Positions 58,544 to 64,000 of a stretch of 64,000 nucleotides of DNA are shown here, piece by piece. Positions within the stretch are counted from its first letter, which is position 1, and each line of letters begins with the position of its first letter. The notes beneath the pieces are model-generated. The model did not search any database and was not told the DNA's origin. It saw only the letters and a program-made list of their open reading frames with translations. Made by a program: the position numbers and the translations under genes. The stretch comes from JAPLCX01 sp964460305 (lineage in GTDB: Bacteria; Auribacterota; Tritonobacteria; UBA1439): the NCBI GenBank assembly GCA_964460305.1, contig CAYWRA010000002.1, positions 3,571 to 67,570 of the forward strand. Direction: 5' to 3'.

Positions 58544-59593
58544 AGCTACCTCCATGACTCACATTCTAACACATTCCGCCGCGGGCCTGGTCAGCGAGTA
58601 GGTCAAATTAGATTATTCAGTAATGGCTCTTGCCGGATTTTTGTGCATATGTTGATAGAGGGACAATGCGCAACATATTATCAGGGGAAGAAATATCACC
58701 GAGCATGCTCTCCACATCTCCTCTCCCCTCCGATGGGGAGAGGCTGGGTGAGGGGTGATTTGAAAAAGACTGCATCTACACCCTCACCCGATAATTGTGA
58801 AGGTGTGAAATATCAACACACTGTCAATTGCGAGCGGGGCGAAGCAATCTCGCTTCCGAGCAGTTGCGCACCTGCCGATTGGAAAAGGGGGGCTTCCGGG
58901 ACGGCTATGCAGTTTTATCTTGCGCGCGTCAAGGAAGATGGGTTTGGCTTTTGATGTTTTATCCCGCCGCAGTTTTGCTTCGACTGCATTTCCTGCCTTC
59001 CGAGATTCGTAGAATGATGCGGATAATAGTGCGTACTTTCGTGAATAGTGCCCCCCCGCTCCACCCTTAACCCGGATTATTCACCTGATGGTCAGGAACA
59101 AGTATTCATCTGATGCGTAAAGCATGTCATTCCGGCGCAAGCCGGAATACAGATCCATAAGCCTTGACGCTGGATCCCTGCTTCCGCAAGGATGACAGGT
59201 TGTGAGTTTGATAAATAGATCAGTTTACGGATGCGCTATGCCCGTGGATAACTCAAACAAGCCCCTATAGGAACCAATCTCCGTTAGAAAGCCCTTCTTA
59301 AGGTCTAACCCACCGAAAGGCGTCTAATTCTTTGTTTTGCAAGCCATTACGCAGGTCCGCTCCCAATTTTAGGCATGCCCAACATCCATTTTATATGGAT
59401 GAAATGTGGATGATTTTCGAGGGTTGTGAAAATCAGGTGGTTGTCGGATAATATTGGTTTTTCTGAACAAAGGGGGATTCGTCGTATCATTGGCACAACA
59501 CTCCTTATCCTCAGTGCGGTAATCTTAAGAGAGGGTGTTATTTCGATTGTTGTTTTGCTTCACGATGCAATCCAAAGGTGTCGTACAGAATCG
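58544..59593. other. Long gene-free interval before the accessory island
   Basis: Over 1 kb with no convincing gene. It has the common repeat phrases TCTCCCCTCCGATGGGGAGA (about 58722), ATTCCGGCGCAAGCCGGAAT (about 59131, a perfect 8-bp stem) and a CCGGATTATTCACC word at 59071. Open frames at 58472-58954 and 59426-59662 follow such repeats and lack ribosome sites. Confidence 0.6.
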
Positions 59594-59760
59594 CTAGGAG
59601 TGTGTCCGAGTAATACGTTTTTTTGCCATTACTCGGACAGCACACAAAAATGGCCCATGTAACAAACTGCCGTACAGCATATTGCAAACATCAAATTTTG
59701 ACTCTGTCTGAGTAATACCCAAAATAGGCTGGTTTTAGCATTTCTCGGACAGGCTCCTAG
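59594..59760. mobile_element. MITE-like element M1, copy 2
   Basis: 167 bp, inverted relative to copy 1 at 11821. Ends CTAGGAGTGTGTCCGAGTAA and (read inward from the right) CTAGGAGCCTGTCCGAGAAA. It lies 121 bp before the first gene of the AT-rich island. Confidence 0.85.
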
Positions 59761-59881
59761 GGTGACATAAAAGTTGTAAAGTAAACATCATCTACTGGGG
59801 CGAAAAGGCAAGGTTAACTAAGTGGCCTCGCTGCCATTGTATTTGCAACTAACCACAACATCTATTGATGGAGGTTAAATC

Positions 59882-60463
59882 GTGAAAAAAAAAGAATGGA
59901 TAAAACTAGAAAATAGAAAAGAAGTGGTTGACAAAGTTGCAGAAATGGTCAAAACCGCACAAAGTGAAGTATACATCATTGGCCATAGTGCAAGATGGTT
60001 GAAGGAAAAATCATTTCAGGAAGCTATGGAGAGTGCTCGGAATGTGGCTGATGCAAAATTTTTGATTACATGTCCCGAAGATATTACAGATGCTATCTTA
60101 ATCTCTTTAAAAGAGTTAAAGCAAAAAGGCATTGTCGACAAAATATTAAAAAGATCTTATGGGCGTATGAGAATTTGTCTGGTCGACGGGCGCAAAATTT
60201 TATTAGCACACACCTTAGATTATAAAGATAAGAAAGGCAACACTTCTTTTGGTTTATATTTTGAAGATGATAATTTTGGACATTGGTTGTCAACAAGATT
60301 CACCGAGCTAGCTCAGGATGCATATGATATAGACGACAGCAAATTTATTATTATGATAAAAAGCATTTACTATTCCATTAGGGCTCATTGGCTCGAATGG
60401 ATAATCATTGCGGCAATAGGTGCAGCATTATCAAGTGGTTTCTCCAGCTTATTCAAATTATGA
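59882..60463 (+). CDS. TrmB/PLD-like sensor domain protein with C-terminal membrane anchor
   Basis: 193 residues, start GTG 59882 with ATGGAGG 9 bases upstream. The gene is visibly AT-rich compared with everything before it. Residues 15-150 match the effector domain of TrmB-type regulators, a PLD-like fold: VVDKVAEMVKTAQSEVYIIG, DAKFLITCPEDITD, MRICLVDGRKILLAHTLDY, SFGLYFEDDNFGHWLSTRF. No HKD catalytic motif and no DNA-binding domain. A final membrane helix (HWLEWIIIAAIGAALSSGF). A membrane-bound ligand sensor is the inference. First of four island genes. Confidence 0.6.
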   Translation: MKKKEWIKLENRKEVVDKVAEMVKTAQSEVYIIGHSARWLKEKSFQEAMESARNVADAKFLITCPEDITDAILISLKELKQKGIVDKILKRSYGRMRICLVDGRKILLAHTLDYKDKKGNTSFGLYFEDDNFGHWLSTRFTELAQDAYDIDDSKFIIMIKSIYYSIRAHWLEWIIIAAIGAALSSGFSSLFKL

Positions 60464-60508
60464 AAAGTGAATAGATTATATCCAATGTGATAACCAGACG
60501 GTATTATC

Positions 60509-61072
60509 ATGAACTTAAAAATCATTAATAAAAAAAATACTATCTACTTGGATGCAATTGAAATCATAAAGAACAGCGAGAATAAACTTTTTATAATCGA
60601 AAGGAGTTCAAGCCTATTATTAGGGGCGAGGAAAAATCCAATTGAAAAAAGCTATTTAACCTCACTAAGCAAATACATTCATGAATTACAAAATGGCTCC
60701 GGGAAGATGTTATTCTACCTTTACAATTGCGTAGAAACGAAAGGCGAAATGTTCAAAAGAAACATTTCTTTTAACAAAGTCACTGATAATTTTTACAATC
60801 TTCAAAAAATACAGGAAAAGTGCGATGGAAGTTTCATAATAAAATCATTCAAAGAACCGGGTAATCCCTTGGTGATAGGAGACCGTGAGTTCAGCCTATG
60901 GTTATCCAATCCACTCGGCAATATTCTATGCATTAATATCGAAAATAAAAAATACACGGATGGTATTTTCGAATCATACAAACATTACGCGTTACATTTA
61001 CCCACCAAGTCAATAGAAGCATTAACCTGTGAACTTAAACCTAAAGAAGCACATACGCATTTCTTTGATTAA
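60509..61072 (+). CDS. Unrecognised AT-rich protein, possibly a second PLD-like sensor
   Basis: 187 residues, AT-rich like its neighbour and 45 bp after it. TIYLDAIEIIKNSENKLFII and PLVIGDREFSLWLSNPLGNI mirror the layout of the first protein (sensor strand, later display strand with W/L), so the two may share a fold by distant duplication. It has no membrane segment. The ribosome site is weak. The end (KPKEAHTHFFD) is polar. Function unknown; the tandem suggests a working pair. Confidence 0.55.
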   Translation: MNLKIINKKNTIYLDAIEIIKNSENKLFIIERSSSLLLGARKNPIEKSYLTSLSKYIHELQNGSGKMLFYLYNCVETKGEMFKRNISFNKVTDNFYNLQKIQEKCDGSFIIKSFKEPGNPLVIGDREFSLWLSNPLGNILCINIENKKYTDGIFESYKHYALHLPTKSIEALTCELKPKEAHTHFFD

Positions 61073-61123
61073 CTAAGAGCCATCCCTAAATGACGATAGT
61101 CCGCCTAAAAATAATCAAGGTAC

Positions 61124-61657
61124 ATGCCAACTCCAGAAAAAATGATCGACCTCAATGAACTAAACAGTGGTTTGCCTGCGATATCCCCTGCATTCGGAAG
61201 TTGTCTAGCTGAGGCGGGTGGCGTCTGCCTTGAATCTCAGGGCCATCAATTTGACAAGGAAATGTTGGTCCAAGGTACGCACCAGAAATCGTTCAGGCTC
61301 CGTTGGCCTCAGATCACGCAACAAGTGCTCAATTGTTGGAACGATCTTGAAAGCGCGACAGAACATGGCGCTATGGGCGTTGCTATTTTACTGATACGCA
61401 AACTCGCCGGTTATTCAGTAGTGCAACGTTCCCGCAAGGGGACGGGATTCGACTACTGGCTTGGACACGATGATGGCATTCCATTTCAAAATATGGCACG
61501 ATTGGAGGTATCTGGCATCCGTAAGGGAGACGAACGGACGATCAAGACAAGAGTCCGTCAAAAACTTAAGCAGGTCGCGAAGTCCGATGGCTCTCTTCCT
61601 GCATACATAGTGGTCGTCGAGTTCGGAACACCTATTTCAGAGGTAGCTGAGAAATGA
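61124..61657 (+). CDS. Unrecognised protein with a possible PD-(D/E)xK-like core
   Basis: 177 residues; base composition returns to normal. An N-terminal half (LPAISPAFGSCLAEAGGVCLESQGH, then LRWPQITQQVLNCWNDLESATEHGAMGVAILL) precedes RSRKGTGFDYWLGHDDG and ARLEVSGIRKGDERTIKTRVRQKLKQV, where Asp and ExS spacing resembles nuclease-fold cores but lacks the Lys. It overlaps the next gene by four bases (ATGA), so the two form an operon. I recall similar uncharacterised gene pairs in other bacteria but cannot name them. Confidence 0.6.
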   Translation: MPTPEKMIDLNELNSGLPAISPAFGSCLAEAGGVCLESQGHQFDKEMLVQGTHQKSFRLRWPQITQQVLNCWNDLESATEHGAMGVAILLIRKLAGYSVVQRSRKGTGFDYWLGHDDGIPFQNMARLEVSGIRKGDERTIKTRVRQKLKQVAKSDGSLPAYIVVVEFGTPISEVAEK

Positions 61658-62769
61658 CCTTGCTCCAAGAACTACACAACGAGGCGATGAATTTTGCCGA
61701 GCTCGCCGTCTCTGAGCGCATCCGGGGGAAATATGACCATGCCGAAACCTTATTTCGCTCAGCACTTGAGAAGGAGCTCGCCGCAGTTAAAGCTTGCTCT
61801 GACCTTGGCAATCCCGAGCCGACGTTTTCAGTACTTCATCGCAGTGCTGCAACGCTGGCACTTGACTGTGGAAACCCGCGATTAGCAGAGCAATTGGCAA
61901 CACGTGCTCTTTCCGCCACTCCCCCACCAGAGATGGCCGACGAATTACGGGACCTTCTAGAAACGATCAACTTCCAAAGGCATTTGCAATTACGCGGCGT
62001 CTCACTCTCCGACGACGAACTCCAAATGTCCATCGCTGGGAACGCGGTGGGATTCGGGATGGTTCACGGCAATGAATTTCTTGAGCGAATTAGCCATGCA
62101 TCGAAGATCTTCTATCGCATCGTGGAACGGAGGGAGCGAAAGCCGTTCCGGGAGAAGGGCCGATTGAAAAAAGGAGTGAAAGATGAGTACGAGCTTTACA
62201 TGTCCGTACCGCGCGCAGCTAGCTTCGCTGTAACACTCAAAGTTGGAAGGCCAACTGGGCAGATGAAAAGCGCCGGACTCCTAGGGACGACGGACATCAT
62301 TGACGAATTCATGAGCCTGATCGACTTGGTTAACCGTAAAAAGGAAGAGGAGATCCACAAGCGCATCGGGGATCAAGCTTACTACAGGAATTTTATCGCG
62401 CTCTCGCGCCTCCTAGCTCCTGACGGAGAGAATGTCAATCTTGTCGGCTTCACGACATTCCGGGGGAATAAAGAGGTTCGCATCTCGATGACGCGATCCC
62501 GAGATGAGATTCCTCCTCCAAAACCTCCTGCAACCGAGGAGTTGACCAATGTTGTCACAGTCGAAGGGCAGCTCCTCTTTGCTGACGCAACACATGGTAG
62601 AAGCGGAGAAATCAAAGTTGTAAACGAGGCAAGTAATGCATCCTACCTCGTCAAGGTCCCAGAAGGAATGATGGCGGACATTGTGAAGCCACTGTGGGGT
62701 TCAAAGGTGATAGTTTCGGGGGTGCAACACGGGCGCCATATCGAACTAGAAGATATCCGTGAAACATGA
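61654..62769 (+). CDS. Unrecognised protein with N-terminal TPR-like helices
   Basis: 371 residues. Residues 5-110 are helical with TPR character (NFAELAVSERIRGKYDHAETLFRSALEKELAAV, then LHRSAATLALDCGNPRLAEQLATRAL). The middle holds charged helices (HASKIFYRIVERRERKPF), the C-terminal 90 residues a beta-rich domain (TVEGQLLFADATHGRSGEIKVV, then YLVKVPEGMMADIVKPLWGSKVIVSGVQHGRHIELEDI), OB-like. Overlaps the preceding gene; start ATG 61654. Could be the immunity or regulatory partner of the nuclease-like protein; unproven. Confidence 0.6.
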   Translation: MTLLQELHNEAMNFAELAVSERIRGKYDHAETLFRSALEKELAAVKACSDLGNPEPTFSVLHRSAATLALDCGNPRLAEQLATRALSATPPPEMADELRDLLETINFQRHLQLRGVSLSDDELQMSIAGNAVGFGMVHGNEFLERISHASKIFYRIVERRERKPFREKGRLKKGVKDEYELYMSVPRAASFAVTLKVGRPTGQMKSAGLLGTTDIIDEFMSLIDLVNRKKEEEIHKRIGDQAYYRNFIALSRLLAPDGENVNLVGFTTFRGNKEVRISMTRSRDEIPPPKPPATEELTNVVTVEGQLLFADATHGRSGEIKVVNEASNASYLVKVPEGMMADIVKPLWGSKVIVSGVQHGRHIELEDIRET

Positions 62770-63247
62770 GATCGATGATCCCCCATATAGACGACAATCA
62801 AGAGTAAAGATACGATACCTGTCGGGCAACCCTCTCCATTCCCTTGTTTAGCATACTACGCTACGCATCTCACCAGCCGGGCTCAGTATTCCAAGAAGCA
62901 CTGGATTTCAACCTACCAGCCATCGGTTGCCTTGACCTTGATATTCCATTCTGGAACATCAAGATGAGGCGGTACTCGCAAGGCACCGCGCGTATTTACT
63001 GCGAGCCTCTTTTACTCTTTGTAAAACAACCGGGAGCCTGTTGAAGGATATTAATGCCTACAATCATGAGATGGATAATTCCGGTTTGGAACAGCAAATT
63101 CCACAACTTGAGGTGCCGCATCGGATTCCATACGGAGCCATAAACTTCCGTCGTAAACAACCGCATCAAGTCAGACCGGCGTCTGGCAGAAGCGATAGAG
63201 TACGTAGCAACCAGAAATTCGACCGGAAATTAATCGCAATCCTCTCT
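62770..63247. other. Gene-free interval
   Basis: No gene or clear structure seen apart from the word CTCTTTTACTCTTTGTAAAA at about 63005, shared with 24504, 48303 and 50733. Confidence 0.5.
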
Positions 63248-64000
63248 CTACCAAGCAGATATCGAGAACCGTCCCCTTGCCGAGATAGTTGCTTCGGAGG
63301 AGTAGATAGCTTTGGAGCGCCAGTTGGCGAGCGTGATCCGGTCGCTCGTATGGAAGACAGCCGCGGCAAACCAATAATCGCCACTGGCTAGGGAAGCGGC
63401 GATCTTTGTATCGAGAACCGGCATGCGAAGAGAGGGGATCGTCGCCGAACTCACTGCGGGTTTTAACCCGCGCTTCATGACAAAGCCGCCGCGCTTCCAT
63501 GCAAACGAGGACCACGCCCGCTGCGGCGTCTGGACAACCACATACGCCACTAATTTACCCATGCCGGAAACACGCTCATTGACGGCGAGCTCCAGAACAA
63601 ACGTATCATTCGTAGTTACGACAAGCTTGTTCGGCAAAAGCTCCAATACTGGGATAGGCGTTGCTGTGGGGGGCGGAGGCCCCGGCGGAGTCGGGGAAGG
63701 TGTAGCCGTAGGAGACCTCTCCGGCGTGGGAGCGAGCGTCGGTGTCTCACTAGGCGGTATAGCAGTCTCCGTCGGCGTGACAGTGGGGGTCCCCGACGGA
63801 GTCGGGGAGGAGGTCCCGGTCGGCAATAGGGTAGGAGTAGGAGTAGGAGTAGGTCCTTGCCGGATGCAGTAGAGATTATTATCTCCAGAGTCTACGTACA
63901 ACCTTCCGTCACTCCCAAGCGCTGGAGAGGAATATGCCGGGTATACGATCCGATAGCTCCAGTCAAGCGTGCCATGTGAATAGATGCTATAAAGATAATC
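63248..64000 (-). CDS. Exported PQQ-like propeller protein with Pro/Thr linker, C-terminal part
   Basis: The frame is open to the right window edge, so the start is outside. Visible order: end of a PQQ/beta-propeller repeat region (WSYRIVYPAYSSPALGSDGR, LYVDSGDNNLYCI), a 70-residue PT-rich linker (PTPTPTPTLLPTGTSSPTPS and onward), then a 120-residue C-terminal domain (VVTTNDTFVLELAVNERVSG, LVAYVVVQTPQRAW, ASGDYWFAAAVFHTSD). Its plan, linker plus beta-rich domain, matches that of the proteins at 43014 and 44946. Surface or secreted location is likely. Confidence 0.75.
   Translation of the reverse strand, partial: DYLYSIYSHGTLDWSYRIVYPAYSSPALGSDGRLYVDSGDNNLYCIRQGPTPTPTPTLLPTGTSSPTPSGTPTVTPTETAIPPSETPTLAPTPERSPTATPSPTPPGPPPPTATPIPVLELLPNKLVVTTNDTFVLELAVNERVSGMGKLVAYVVVQTPQRAWSSFAWKRGGFVMKRGLKPAVSSATIPSLRMPVLDTKIAASLASGDYWFAAAVFHTSDRITLANWRSKAIYSSEATISARGRFSISAW

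Noticed and set aside
58472..58954. Open frame on the plus strand (160 codons)
   Set aside because: It overlaps the lipoprotein start region antisense, passes through repeats, and lacks a ribosome site and protein-like composition.
59426..59662. Plus-strand open frame ending in MITE copy 2
   Set aside because: Its end lies in the element, it has no ribosome site and the peptide has low protein character.
1..64000. tRNA, rRNA, CRISPR arrays, integrase or prophage genes
   Set aside because: Reading both strands showed no acceptor/TpsiC pattern, no regularly spaced direct repeats and no integrase or phage structural motif. A tRNAscan-SE run would settle tRNAs.

Overview
The window looks like chromosomal DNA (by eye GC in the mid-50s percent) from an anaerobic bacterium with a Gram-negative style envelope. 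The signs are an [FeFe]-hydrogenase operon under Rex control, several lipoproteins and exported proteins, and a probable outer-membrane barrel. Intergenic DNA is crowded with at least five families of short dispersed repeats, and Tlc/NTT-like transporters, exported propellers and Pro/Thr-linker proteins recur. This fits an uncultivated lineage (an Omnitrophota-, Aureabacteria- or PVC-like group is my guess, low confidence). I saw no rRNA, tRNA, CRISPR or phage module.

Layout. 1-2200: end of a DUF4189-type protein with a clean terminator, then an amino-acid permease. 2518-11389: Rex operator and promoter, then rex-hydB-hydA-hydC-hydG-hydE-hydF, which encodes the sensor, an NADH-linked, possibly bifurcating hydrogenase trimer, and the full H-cluster maturation set, with overlapping or nearly overlapping genes. 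11390-12208: a gene remnant cut at a MITE, plus a dispersed repeat. 12209-15904: an NTT-type nucleotide transporter coupled to an exported propeller, and a TRIC-like channel. 16288-20558: NikR, an outer-membrane-like protein and a complete ECF nickel importer (NikM, NikN, NikQ, NikO). [FeFe]-hydrogenase needs no nickel, so this serves other enzymes.

20734-32215: mixed housekeeping genes (QueE, exported MBL-fold protein, radical SAM protein, PTS IIA-like regulator, DksA-like protein, ATP-grasp ligase) and an aroA-aroC-aroE shikimate cluster. 32190-42862: an unrecognised nucleotidyltransferase/phosphoribosyltransferase pair, a lipoprotein, a DsrE/YedF-like protein, three small coupled genes, an MgtC split from its C-terminal domain by one in-frame TGA, a JAMM-DinG helicase fusion and a TMTC-like membrane TPR protein. 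42913-46376: a cobalamin riboswitch with consensus promoter and terminator controls an exported propeller; divergently lies a secreted papain-like protease. These two and the partial protein at the window end share a linker-plus-C-terminal-domain plan.

47040-58543: rhodanese and MauE-like pair, phasin-like protein plus UbiB kinase, MtfA-like peptidase, an exported protein with kinase-like motifs, a 1050-residue NTT-HEAT-cNMP fusion, a polyprenyl diphosphate synthase and a lipoprotein. 59594-62769: an accessory island that starts with a second MITE copy and holds two AT-rich genes with TrmB/PLD-like sensor domains, then an overlapping pair (possible nuclease-like protein plus TPR-like protein). 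None of the four is recognised; this is the best candidate here for an undescribed system.
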